Of a DNA stretch of 64,000 bases, positions 24,804 through 33,681 are shown piece by piece. Under the pieces are notes generated by a model. That model worked only from the letters and a program-made list of their open reading frames with translations. It searched no databases and had not been told where the DNA came from. The DNA lies in the NCBI GenBank assembly GCA_963663635.2, contig CAXXMY010000020.1, positions 62,001 through 126,000 of the forward strand, given 5' to 3'. A program made the position numbers and the translations under genes. Within the stretch, counting starts at the first letter, position 1, and each line of letters begins with the position of its first letter. The stretch is from Poriferisodalis sp963663635. Lineage in GTDB: Bacteria > Actinomycetota > Acidimicrobiia > Acidimicrobiales > Poriferisodalaceae.

Positions 24804-25040
24804 AACGCATTGGCCGCCACGACCAACGGTCTCTACAAGGCCGAATGCGCCTACGGACCCGACACACACGGCTGGCACGACACCGACCAGCTCGAACTCG
24901 CCACCCTGGGCTGGGTGCACTGGTTCAACCAGCAACGGCTCCACGGCCACTGCAACGACACCCCGCCCGCAGAATTCGAAGCAGCGTTCTACGCTGCCCA
25001 CAAGACCACCCCAACCGGGGCCGGAAAACCAAACCACTGA
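24804..25040 (+). pseudogene. IS3 type C OrfB, C-terminal fragment
   Basis: Encodes NALAATTNGLYKAEC through GAGKPNH, the end of OrfB, followed by the IS3 terminus GAGTCTCCAACA. The open frame that starts at 24786 includes a few bases of the IS110 right end. Confidence 0.85.
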
Positions 25041-25063
25041 GTCTCCAACAAAGCCAGAGCGGT

Positions 25064-26536
25064 TCAGAGCCACAGGTTGGCCTTGTCGAGGCCGCGCCAA
25101 GGGACTTTTTTGGTGCGGGATTTGATCTGTGCGATTTTGCGTTCGGCTTGGGTTCGCTGTCGGTATCTGCTGAGGAATTCGGGTGTCCAGCGTTGTTGTC
25201 GTGCGGGGGCGAGGAGTTCTTCGTAAGGGTTGATCTCGATGATGCGGCCGCCGTCGCGTGTGGTGCATCGGGGTTTGAGCTCGCATGCTGAACAATCCGT
25301 TGCCGCGAACCGCGCCTGGCGCCGTTTGGCGCCGCGTGGCGGCGGGATGGGCGCGGTGTTCCCTTGCGGGCAGGTGACCGTCGCTGTGTCGAGGTCGATG
25401 TCGAAGTCCGCTTTGGTGAACATGTCGCCGCGGGCCGGGATCGGCTGGGCGGGGGCGACGAGGTCGATGCCTCGGTCGGCCATCGCTTGACGGGTCGGAC
25501 CCGATCCGTAGTGGGTGTCGGCGATCACCTCGGCGACCGGGACCGGGTCGGCGTCGATGAGGTCTTCGACCACAGCGGCGTCGTGGACGGTCGCGAGCGT
25601 CGCTGCCGCTGAGCAGATCAGGTCAGAGTCCACATCCGCGGACACGTGCAGCTTGTAGCCGTCGTAGCGGTCCGAGCGGGAACGGTGCCCGTGCCGCGCG
25701 TCGGGATCGACCGTCGAGACGACCCGGCCCGGGGCCACCCGTCGAGCTATCCGCGGGGTTCGGGCTCCGTCGTCGTCGACGGCGATCTCGATGTCCTGGC
25801 CCGCCACGACCCTCAGCAGCTCGACCGCAGCGGCCAGGCCGGGATCCCCGAAGCGGGCGCAGAACCCCACCACGGTCTCGGCGTCGCCGAACAGCTCCGC
25901 CACCAAAGCGGCCCGCGCGCAGGGATCAGCCCACACGATCTGCGGCTTGGCCCCCCGGTCGTAGTCCTCACGCGACAACAGCCCCGCCAGCACCGCCCCG
26001 GCCCCGGCGTCGATCCCCGCCAGCACCCCGACGCACCTGCGGACCCCGGACCTGATCAGCGTGATCGTGTCCTGGGTCAGCACCGAGTCCGCCACACCGG
26101 TCGAGTCGACCGTGCGGCGATGGCCGATCACCCCAGCGCGTTTGGCAGCGATCTTGACCCGATCCCCCAAAAAGGACTCCATCCCGGCGCGAACCAGACG
26201 CGCCCGGAACTCCACCAGCACCACATGCGCTATCCCCCGATGCTCCAACGGCAAACCCAACGCCGCTTTCCACGACATATCGAACCGCGAACGGCGCTGC
26301 GCCTCGCGGTCCGACACGCCATAGAACAACTGCAACAACAACAACGCCGCCACCACCGACGGCGGATGCGACGCCCGACCCCGGCCAGACGCATACAACG
26401 CATCAAAATCGGCATCACAGAACAGCTCGCCCCGAGCCTGCCCCAACGTCACCAAGAACCCCTCCGTGTCAAGCAGATCGCCCACCAACACCCCGACATC
26501 GAAAATCGAACCCTGACCATCAGCCGAACCGCGCAC
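25064..26536 (-). pseudogene. IS1182-type transposase, 3' truncated
   Basis: About 490 residues. GSIFDVGVLVGDLL at the N-terminus, SHPPSVVAALLLLQLFYGVSDREA, the first catalytic region TVDSTGVADSV, GYKLHVSADVDSD, IADTHYGSG, a Cys cluster (CPQGN, CSACELKPRC) and RQRTQAERKIAQIKSR match IS1182/DDE Tnp_1 proteins. The normal C-terminal 30 or so residues are lost: the frame ends KANLWL with a stop supplied by the first bases of the inverted-duplication arm. GTG 26536 matches the family start; the frame is open to 26581. IS ends not identified. Confidence 0.75.
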
Positions 26537-26612
26537 CCCACCATCATCCGCGATCACGCCCCCCAACACGAGGACCCACACCCGGACTTTCCGACCACCC
26601 TCCTAGAGCCCA

Positions 26613-26629
26613 GATGCTTGCGAAGCATC
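26613..26629. terminator. Hairpin downstream of the LuxR-type gene
   Basis: GATGCTTGCGAAGCATC is a perfect 7-bp stem with a 3-nt loop, 21 bp past the LuxR-type gene stop on the minus strand. There is no T-run, so a terminator role is only possible. Confidence 0.35.
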
Positions 26630-26649
26630 GCGATTGCGGCTCGCGGGCG

Positions 26650-27249
26650 CTAGAGCAGCTGTCGCCGTAGAGCGGTGACGACGGCGTCGAGCTTCGTCCT
26701 GGCATTGAGCTTGCGGCGCAGGCCGCGGACGTGGTTGCGAACCGTGTGCACGCTGATGCTCAAGTCCGACGCGATCTGCTCGGTGGAGAATCCGGTGGCT
26801 ATCAGCCGCAGGATCTGGGTTTCGCGTGGGGTGAGCCGCTCGCTGGACGACGTGTCGGGCGGCGCTGCTCGGCTGGGCATCGCGTCCGGCGGCGGCTGGT
26901 GCGTGCTGCCAAAGGACTGCGAGGGCGAAGCAAGCGTGTCGTCGTCGTCGAACAGGTACACAGCCAGCGAGTCGCCGCTGCCGGTTGCCAGGATGACCGA
27001 GGCGCCCCCGCCTGGTTGTTGGCTTCGGTAGTCGCTCGGTTGCGACTGGCCTTGGGCCGATGGGTTTTCCGCTGAGCCGATCAGGTCGTGGTAGGGGCGA
27101 CCGATCGCTTGGGAGGCCGCGACGCCGACGATCTGCTCTGCTCTGCGATTCCAGAACACGATGATACCCTCGGAGGATGCAGCGCATGCTCCGAAACGAG
27201 CGATGTCTAACAGAGCAAAGAACTCATTTTGTGACACCGGTGCAGTCAC
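26650..27249 (-). CDS. LuxR-type transcriptional regulator with N-terminal PAS-like domain
   Basis: 199 residues from GTG 27249, which has AGGAGG six bases upstream; the longer frame to 27342 lacks such a site. N-terminal half: a PAS-like sensor (FFALLDIARFGACAASSEGIIVFWNRRAEQIVGVAASQAIGRPY). A Ser/Pro-rich linker follows, then the LuxR helix-turn-helix (LTPRETQILRLIATGFSTEQIASDLSISVHTVRNHVRGLRRKL). No receiver domain, so activity is probably set by a ligand, cofactor or partner protein. It is divergent from the GAF-PAS-pseudokinase regulator, with 349 bp between the starts; the two may form one signalling unit (inference). Confidence 0.88.
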   Translation of the reverse strand: MTAPVSQNEFFALLDIARFGACAASSEGIIVFWNRRAEQIVGVAASQAIGRPYHDLIGSAENPSAQGQSQPSDYRSQQPGGGASVILATGSGDSLAVYLFDDDDTLASPSQSFGSTHQPPPDAMPSRAAPPDTSSSERLTPRETQILRLIATGFSTEQIASDLSISVHTVRNHVRGLRRKLNARTKLDAVVTALRRQLL

Positions 27250-27598
27250 CGCTGTCCTCCTGCGCCCGCAGCCGACTAATTGCGATCCGTCGCCCCAATA
27301 AAGTGGCAAGTCCGGACGCAGCGTAGAGCCTTCTAATGTCATTGCGGTGACAACACTCTAGAACACATGCCAAAATAGTGTCACACTCGATGCCGAAGTG
27401 GTGCGCGCCGCAGAACGCTGACCGTTGTTCATCGGTCGCGAGGCGAAGCGACGTTTCGTTGATATTTGGCACTAATGTGTCATCTAGTATTTTCTCATTA
27501 CAACCTGAACGAGGGCTCAGGATGTGCGTTCATGGCTCGCTGGCGGCCGACGCATGTTGCCGAGTCCGAAACGGATGTCGTCACACGGAGGCGCAGAG
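27250..27598. promoter_or_regulatory. Divergent regulatory region between the two sensor-regulators
   Basis: 349 bp without a gene and more AT-rich than its surroundings. It holds a perfect 11-bp palindrome AGTGTCACACT (27377-27387). Related TGTGACAC and TGTGTCA elements occur at about 27234 and 27476. These may be binding sites for either divergent regulator. Confidence 0.4.
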
Positions 27599-29989
27599 GT
27601 GGGTCGAAACGGCGCATCGAATGCCGAAGCTGTCAGGCTGCAGGAGCGACTGCGCAGACTGAACGAGGCCAGCCTCCTCCTGGTCGAGAGCCTCGACTTC
27701 GACCACGTCCTGCAGGTTGTCGCTGACAGCGCCCGCAAGCTCACCGGAGGCCGATTCGGGGGCATCACCGTGATGGACCCGTCGGGGGAATTCGAGGCCT
27801 TCGTCGCCTCCGGGCTGACCGCGGACGAGTACAGCCATCTGTACGAATTGCCCCACGGCATCGTGTTCGTCCGGCATCTCATGGCGCTCAGCGACCCTCT
27901 TCGGGTGCCGGACCTCGGCGAATACTTCGGTTCGCTGGGATTGCCAGAGTTCAGGCCCCAGCTGGATATGGGCCCTGCGCTTGTGGCGTCGATCCGCTGC
28001 AGGGGCGAGAGCGTGGGCACGATCTACGTGTCAAGGTCGGGGCAGGGAACGGCGTTCACCGACGAGGACGAGTCGACGCTGGCGATGTTCGCCACCCAAG
28101 CGGCATTGGTCATCGCGAACGCGCGTCGCCACCGAGACGAGCACCGCGCCCGAGCCGGTCTGGAAACGCTGATCAACACCTCGCCGGTGGGGGTGATGAT
28201 GCTCGACGCCCGGCTCGGCAACCTGCAGCTGTCGAATCGGGAGTTGCTCCGCATCACCGGCGGGCCCGAAGCGCACGACGAGACGCCCGCCGAGCTGCTC
28301 GAGCGTTTGGTGGTCCGCCGTGCAGACGGCCGGGAATTCTCGCTCGCTGAGCATCCGCTTGGGCAGCTGCTGAGCAGCGGAGAAACAGTACGCGCCGAGA
28401 GAATTGTCCTCACTCGGCCCGGCGGGTCCTCGACGGCGGTGCTGGTGAACGCCACGCCGATCCGAGATGTCGACGGCAAAGTCGCCTCGGCCGTCGTCAC
28501 CGTGCAGGACCTGACGCCCTTGGAAGAGCTCGACCGGCTGCGCGCAGACATCTTGGGCCTCGCAAGCGAGGAATTGCGCATGCCGCTGGTGAGCACCAAG
28601 GGCTCCGCAGCGATGCTGCTTGCATCGCAAGCCGATCTTGACCCTGCTGAGTCGAACCAGCTCGCGCGCATCATCGACACTCAGGCAGATCTCATGCGCG
28701 AGCTCATCGGCGAATTGCGCGACATGGCACAGATCCACACCGGCACCCTGCCAATCGCCGCCGAGCCTGCCGAGCTTGCGCGTCTGATCAACGATGCAGC
28801 GCAGGAGTTCCGCGGCAATACCGGCGACGACCGCATCATTGTCGACGTCGAGCCCAACCTGGAGTTCGTCTCAGCAGACCAGCGCCGCATCGCGCGCGTC
28901 CTGCGGAGCGTCCTGACCGACGCATTCGTGTCCTCCGACGGAACGATGCCGGTACGCGTCGTGGCCGCACGCGACGGCTCCGTTGCCCGTGTCTCGGTGA
29001 CCCACTGCGGCGCGGCTCCAGCGGCGCGGCTCGCGGGCCTTTTCGACAAGCGCTCTCGGCACCGTCCCGACGAGGACAGCGTTGGCGTGCGGCGCTCAGA
29101 GCTCGACCTCGCGATCAGCAAAGGGATCGTGGAAGCTCACGGCGGCCGCATCTGGGCCGACCTCGACGAATCCGCCGGCGAGACGCGTGTCTCGTTCACT
29201 CTGCCGTTCGCTCATCCGCCACAATCCACTCCTGCCGCGGACACCCCACGCCCCACGGCGCGCCCCACGGCCGCTGCTCGGATCCTCGTGCTCGATGTCG
29301 ACCCGCAGACGCAGCGCCAAATCAACGACACCCTGATTGCCGCGGGCTACCGCCTCGCCTTCGCAGCCGATGCAGCAGAAGCTCTGGCCGACTCGGCATC
29401 GAACAGGCTCGACCTGGTGCTGGCCGGAGTCGCTCACCCCGCCATCGACAGCGTCGAGGACATGAGAGCAATGCGCATCTCATTGGACGCGTCGGTCATA
29501 TTCGTGGTCGACTACGGCCTCGACGAAGACGTGCTGCGCGCTGTGGAATCCGGAGCCGCCGACTACATCGTCAAGCCGTTCTCCCCGACTGAGCTGCTCG
29601 CGAGGGTCCGCGCTGCGCTGCATCGCCGCGCAGCACCTGCCCCCGAGGCTCCTCCGCTGTTTGAACTGGGCGACCTCACCGTCGACTTCGCCTCACGCGC
29701 CGCTTGGGTCAACGGCCGTCAAGCGGACCTCACCGAAACCGAATTCCGGCTGCTGAGCGAGCTCGCAGCCAACCCCGGAAGAGTGCTCAGCTGCAGCCAG
29801 CTGATGCACCGCGTCTGGAAGTCGGACTCGCCGAATCCGGCCGGGCCAGTCCGCAGCGCCATGAAACGGCTTCGCCGCAAACTCGAAGACGACGCCCGCG
29901 ATCCTGCCTACATCTTCACTGTGCCTCGTGCGGGATATCGCATCGGGACTCCACAGCGGGCTGCGACGCCATCGCCGCGTCGATCGTGA
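27599..29989 (+). CDS. GAF-PAS-pseudokinase-pseudoreceiver-winged-helix hybrid regulator
   Basis: 796 residues from GTG 27599 (GGAGG seven bases upstream). Order: N-terminal coiled coil; GAF (about 35-180); PAS (about 185-300); HisKA-like (LGLASEELRMPLVSTKGSA); HATPase-like (to about 590, KGIVEAHGGRIWADL); receiver-like (RILVLDVDPQTQ ... AADYIVKPFSPTELLARV); OmpR/PhoB winged helix (LTETEFRLLSELAANPGRVL ... RAGYRIG). Key residues are replaced: the phospho-His is Glu (SEELR for SHELR), the N-box Asn is Asp (LTDA), the G1 box is VTHCGAA, the G2 box is SELDL, and the receiver phospho-Asp is Gly (LVLAGV). It probably signals allosterically from GAF/PAS to DNA binding. No membrane segment. Confidence 0.88.
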   Translation: MGRNGASNAEAVRLQERLRRLNEASLLLVESLDFDHVLQVVADSARKLTGGRFGGITVMDPSGEFEAFVASGLTADEYSHLYELPHGIVFVRHLMALSDPLRVPDLGEYFGSLGLPEFRPQLDMGPALVASIRCRGESVGTIYVSRSGQGTAFTDEDESTLAMFATQAALVIANARRHRDEHRARAGLETLINTSPVGVMMLDARLGNLQLSNRELLRITGGPEAHDETPAELLERLVVRRADGREFSLAEHPLGQLLSSGETVRAERIVLTRPGGSSTAVLVNATPIRDVDGKVASAVVTVQDLTPLEELDRLRADILGLASEELRMPLVSTKGSAAMLLASQADLDPAESNQLARIIDTQADLMRELIGELRDMAQIHTGTLPIAAEPAELARLINDAAQEFRGNTGDDRIIVDVEPNLEFVSADQRRIARVLRSVLTDAFVSSDGTMPVRVVAARDGSVARVSVTHCGAAPAARLAGLFDKRSRHRPDEDSVGVRRSELDLAISKGIVEAHGGRIWADLDESAGETRVSFTLPFAHPPQSTPAADTPRPTARPTAAARILVLDVDPQTQRQINDTLIAAGYRLAFAADAAEALADSASNRLDLVLAGVAHPAIDSVEDMRAMRISLDASVIFVVDYGLDEDVLRAVESGAADYIVKPFSPTELLARVRAALHRRAAPAPEAPPLFELGDLTVDFASRAAWVNGRQADLTETEFRLLSELAANPGRVLSCSQLMHRVWKSDSPNPAGPVRSAMKRLRRKLEDDARDPAYIFTVPRAGYRIGTPQRAATPSPRRS

Positions 29990-30026
29990 CGCTGCCCGAG
30001 GCTCTGCCAAACCTGGGGTGATTCAC

Positions 30027-30351
30027 GACCGCATCCGCTCCGAAGCAGCCTTCGCCAAACTCTGCGGCGCCTGTCCGATCCCCGCCTCATCGGGCGTCAC
30101 CAACCGGCACCGGCTCTCCCGCGCCGGGCACCGACAAGCCAACGCCGCGCTCTGCCGCGCCGTCATCGTGCGCATGCGCTTCCACCAGCCCACCATCGAC
30201 TGCACCCGCCGACGCACCACCGAAGGCCTCTCCAAAAGAGACATCATCCGCTGCCTCAAACGATTCCTCGCCCGCGAGGTCTACCAACGCGTCATGACCG
30301 ACCACCGCGCACGACTCGACTCCCAACACACCCCATGAAACAAAGTCTTGA
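30027..30351 (+). pseudogene. IS110 type B, copy 4 (3' fragment)
   Basis: Matches the last about 100 codons of the type B transposase (DRIRSEAAFAKLCGACPIPAS ... to SQHTP at 30338) plus the 27-nt right end with CTTGACCTATAGGGG. The 5' two thirds are missing. Its right flank is AACGCCATGATCGAG, i.e. the Asn-Ala codons of a different IS3 transposase (type E), showing that type B entered a second IS3 lineage at the same motif. Confidence 0.9.
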
Positions 30352-30619
30352 CCTATAGGGGCTTCAACGCCATGATCGAGAGCTTCAACGGCCTGTTCAA
30401 ATGGGAGCTCGTCTACCCCCACGGGCCCTGGCACGGGCTCAGCGACGTCGAGTTCGCCACCCTCGAATACGTCGACTGGTACAACCACCGACGCAGCCAC
30501 GGACAGCTCCTCCCCGGCCGCCGCACCTACACCACGCCAGCCGACCACGAAACCGCCTACTACCGTCAAACAGTCACAGCCACCCCGGCCGTGACACAAC
30601 AACCCGAGCCTCTACCTAA
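30352..30619 (+). pseudogene. IS3 type E OrfB, C-terminal fragment
   Basis: Encodes NAMIESFNGLFKWELVYP ... FATLEYVDWYNHRRSHGQL ... TPADHETAYYRQ, the last about 80 residues of an IS3 transposase clearly unlike type C. It is cut at its 5' side by IS110 type B copy 4 and at its 3' side by IS110 type A copy 3. Confidence 0.8.
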
Positions 30620-30862
30620 CAGTGAAGATGTGCGCGGGGAGTGGGCCGTCGACATCTGACTTGCCAACTAACTGGCCCTGCGCGTTGTGGGTGCCTTGCC
30701 TGGGACTCGTCGCCGTCGCCGGCCCGCTTCTCGGACTTGTCAGCTGCGGCCGGTCCGGAACGAGCGACGTGACCTCATAGGAACCTGTGCCCACAGATGC
30801 CTCATCACTGTTATGTCCGTCCCGTCCCGGCACAGCCGCTCCGAGATGAAGCCGACTACAGC
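30620..30862 (+). ncRNA. Candidate bridge RNA region of IS110 type A, copy 3
   Basis: Conserved non-coding left end. Upstream flank is CTACCTAA rather than CTCCAACAAA, so this copy is informative for any guide-target comparison. Confidence 0.4.
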
Positions 30863-31927
30863 ATGCCAGACCAGCAACAGGCGGTGATCGGCGGGATTGA
30901 CTGCCACACCGACTTCCACGTCGCCGCGGCGCTCGACCCGCTCGGGCGAGTACTGGGCACTGAATCGTTCCCGGCGACCCGCGCCGGCTACCGGTTGACC
31001 CACACATGGCTCGCGTCGTTCGGCCCGATCACCACGGTCGGTGTCGAGTCCACCGGATCGTTCGGTGCGGCTCTGACGCGGTCGCTGATCGATCAGGGCT
31101 GTCGAGTGATCGAGGTCAACCAGCCGCACCCGCATCTGCGCTCGCGTCGCGGCAAGAACGACACCATCGACGCTGAGGCCGCTGCCCGCAAGGTGCTCTC
31201 GGGCGAAGCGACCGCAGCCGCCACCGACACCACCGGCATCGTCGAGGCGATCCGCCAGCTCAGCGTGACCCGAAACAGCGCCGTCAAGGCCCGCGCCGCC
31301 GCGTTGTGCCAGCTCGGCGACCTGCTCGTCACCGCTCCCGCCGCGTTGCGCGAGCAGCTCGACACCCGCCGGACCCTCGAGGGCAAGGCCAACGTGTGCG
31401 CTCGGTTGCGGCCCGATCCGAACCGCCTCGCCGATCCCGCCCAGGCCGCCAACCCAGCACTGCGCAGCCTCGGGCGCCGCGTCGCCCAGCTCGGCGCCGA
31501 GGCCGACGAGCTCGGCCGCCGGCTCGACCGGCTGGTCGCCACCGCAGCACCCACAACCCTGTCGCGCCTCGGGTGCGGCACCCACCACACCGCGACCCTG
31601 CTCGTCGCCGCGGGCCACAACATCGACCGACTCAGCACTGAGGCGTCGTTCGCTCACCTGTGCGCAGCCGCGCCGGTCCCCGCGTCGAGCGGGCGCACCC
31701 AGCGTCACCGACTCAACTTCGCCGGCAACCGCTCAGCCAACCGAGCCCTGCACATGATCGTCATCGTCCGGCTCCGCTACCGCGAACGAACCCGCAGCTA
31801 CACCGACCGCCGCCTCGCCGAAGGCAAGACCAAAAAAGAAGCCATCCGCTGCCTCAAACGCTTCGTCGCCCGAGAGCTCTACCGCACCCTCCGAGCCGAC
31901 CTCTCCACCCTCACAACCCGCACTTGA
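30863..31927 (+). CDS. IS110 family transposase (type A, copy 3)
   Basis: 354 residues from MPDQQQ. GGIDCHTDF, VGVESTGSFG and KNDTIDAEAAAR give the DEDD site; PVPASSGRTQRHRLNFAGN gives the serine domain. It is closer to copy 1 than to copy 2 in the catalytic half. An upstream in-frame ATG at 30797 lies in the non-coding left end. Likely active. Confidence 0.92.
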   Translation: MPDQQQAVIGGIDCHTDFHVAAALDPLGRVLGTESFPATRAGYRLTHTWLASFGPITTVGVESTGSFGAALTRSLIDQGCRVIEVNQPHPHLRSRRGKNDTIDAEAAARKVLSGEATAAATDTTGIVEAIRQLSVTRNSAVKARAAALCQLGDLLVTAPAALREQLDTRRTLEGKANVCARLRPDPNRLADPAQAANPALRSLGRRVAQLGAEADELGRRLDRLVATAAPTTLSRLGCGTHHTATLLVAAGHNIDRLSTEASFAHLCAAAPVPASSGRTQRHRLNFAGNRSANRALHMIVIVRLRYRERTRSYTDRRLAEGKTKKEAIRCLKRFVARELYRTLRADLSTLTTRT

Positions 31928-31956
31928 CATCTATAGGAACGTCCCGGGGTGATTCA

Positions 31957-32499
31957 TTGCGGCTGAACGATGACGGCGGGTTGGTGCTGGGGGATTTCTT
32001 CGGCGCGGGCGGCGGCGGCGCTGATTTGACGGTGTGGGTGCAAACGGCTGCGGGGACGGCGAGTTTCGCGGCGAGCGAGGTGCGCTCGGCGGGCGCCGAT
32101 CATGTGAATTTCGAGGTGCCTGTCTCGGCGCGTGCGATTGTGGGCGGCATCGGAGCGGGGGACCGTTTCGTGCTCGCGCTCACCAGGCCGATCTCCGAGC
32201 CCGCCCAGGAGCTGGCGGGGCGGGAGCTGTCGGAGGAGCTGTCGCGGCGGGAGTCCGCGCAGGAGCTGGCGGGGCGGGATGTGTCGGGCGCCGCTGACGG
32301 CGGCGATGTTCAGGGTTTGGTGCTGGCGGGTGCGGCCATTTGGGGCTCGGGCTTGAGCGGCGGTACGGGGTTCGTGGGCTATTCGGCGCCGCCCGAGCCG
32401 GGCGGGCCGGCTCGGGCGGGCAGCCTGGCGGTGCGTTATTGGGACGGCGTCAAAGTGCGCGTGCCCAGCGATCTGTACGCGTTGGCGCAGATGGAGTGA
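31957..32499 (+). pseudogene. Fragment of a secreted/surface protein gene between two IS elements
   Basis: Open on the plus strand from the IS110 type A boundary to TGA 32499 with no start of its own. It encodes GGLVLGDFFGAGGGGADLTV, SFAASEVRSAGADHVNFEVP, GDRFVLALTRP, an ELAGRELSEELSRRE repeat and a C-terminal LAVRYWDGVKVRVPSDLY. The GDRFVLALTRP part resembles the domain before the cadherin-like repeats in the large proteins of this window. It may be the remnant of the same gene as 34006-36702 or of a neighbour; I cannot decide. Confidence 0.5.
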
Positions 32500-32535
32500 G
32501 GTGTGTCAGAGTTAATGTCCGCTTTTGGCGTTGTT

Positions 32536-33681
32536 TCAACTCGCAGCTGGTGGCACGGTTTGGGGTTGCGTCTGATGGTAGGCGATCCGTTGGCGTCGTG
32601 CGTGTTCGAGTCCGTCGTGTCGTGCTTGTCGGACGGTTTCGCCTTCGCCTCGGTGTTGTTGGCCGGGTGTGACGTACCCGATGCCGGCGTGGAGCCGGAC
32701 TTCGTTGTAGTGGTGCGCGACGGTGTCGAGCTCGGCTCGGAGCACGGCGATGTCGCTGATGCGTTCGAGGTGGGGGTGCTCGTGCTTGACGTGCCCGAAC
32801 AGGCTCTCGATCCATGCCTGGTCGGTTGGGGTGCCCGGCCGCCCGTAGTGCGCGGCGAGCCATGCGTAGGCCATGAAGTCCCGTGTCGTGTGCGACGTCA
32901 TCTGAGGTCCGTTGTCCGACAGCACCAGCAGCACCGGGGTGTGGCCGTCGTGTTCGAGGTCTGCTGTCCAGCGGATCCCGTCAGGGTTGCGTTGGGCGAT
33001 GGCCGCGTCGATGCCCTCTGTGCGCAGCGCCCGGCTGAACACTGCTTCGATCTCGGTGCTGGTCTCGTCAGCGGAGGTGATGTCCGCGATCCATTTGCGG
33101 GACACGACATCGCAGATCACCGTGGTGGCCGCTCCGGCCGCCGGCCAGTGGGTGGTGTCATAGATCCATACCCGGTTCGGGGCGGGCTCGACCCAGTGCG
33201 GCCATGGCCGTTTCTCAGTCCTTGTCCGCTTGGGCTGAGCGCGAAACCGCAGGCCGCCGGCGTCGAGGACCCGTTTCGCTGTGCTGGGGTCGCACCAGAA
33301 CCGGCCCAGCCACGACCCCCGATGAGCGAGCTTGCGATGCGACCGGTCGACGTGGCCCCACTCCTCGAACACCGCCAGGATCTCCGCCTTCTCCGACGGT
33401 GTGAGACCGTGCGAGGGGCTCCCCCCAGGACGCGAATCAGCCAGATCCTCGCCTGCGGCAGCACGGCGCGCCCAGCGGCGATGCCGCCGAGGCTCCAGCT
33501 GCAGGTACCCGCATGCCCGCTTCGCCGGCCATCCCTGCTCGGTCGCGTGGGCGACCAAGCCGAGCAGGCCCCGCTTCGCGGCACCGCTGATGCGCGCGGG
33601 GACCGGGCCGCTCAGCCCCAGCGCTCTTTTCCCTCCAACAGGGTCACCTTCACCGCCATCTCCGCCAGCGCCGCGCGCCAA
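32536..33681 (-). CDS. IS3 family transposase OrfB (type D)
   Basis: 381-codon frame overlapping OrfA by about 70 bp. The GGGAAAAGAGC segment near 33630 is the probable site for the -1 frameshift that makes OrfAB, so the first residues are not a real N-terminus. The HTH_21 region (KRACGYLQLEPRRHRRWARR) is followed by the DDE core: WIYDTTHW (first Asp), LVLSDNGPQMTS (second Asp), PTDQAWIESLFGHVKHE (Glu). The C-terminus is HHYNEVRLHAGIGYVTP. Complete, so the element is probably active. Confidence 0.9.
   Translation of the reverse strand: MARGAGGDGGEGDPVGGKRALGLSGPVPARISGAAKRGLLGLVAHATEQGWPAKRACGYLQLEPRRHRRWARRAAAGEDLADSRPGGSPSHGLTPSEKAEILAVFEEWGHVDRSHRKLAHRGSWLGRFWCDPSTAKRVLDAGGLRFRAQPKRTRTEKRPWPHWVEPAPNRVWIYDTTHWPAAGAATTVICDVVSRKWIADITSADETSTEIEAVFSRALRTEGIDAAIAQRNPDGIRWTADLEHDGHTPVLLVLSDNGPQMTSHTTRDFMAYAWLAAHYGRPGTPTDQAWIESLFGHVKHEHPHLERISDIAVLRAELDTVAHHYNEVRLHAGIGYVTPGQQHRGEGETVRQARHDGLEHARRQRIAYHQTQPQTVPPAAS

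Larger units (their letters stand above)
23386..25067 (+). repeat. Right arm of the 1,682-bp inverted duplication
   Basis: Contains, in order, IS3 type C OrfB fragment (23386-23470), IS110 type B copy 3 (23471-24803), OrfB C-terminal fragment and IS3 terminus (to about 25052), and 15 bp (AGCCAGAGCGGTTCAG region) beyond it. It ends inside the 3' end of an IS1182-type transposase gene. Mirror image of 20251-21932. Confidence 0.92.
30620..31944 (+). mobile_element. IS110 type A, copy 3
   Basis: Starts CAGTGAAGATG at 30620, right after the IS3 type E remnant, and ends GGAACGTCC at 31944. Right flank CGGGGTGATTCA. Same length as copies 1 and 2 within three bases. Confidence 0.9.
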
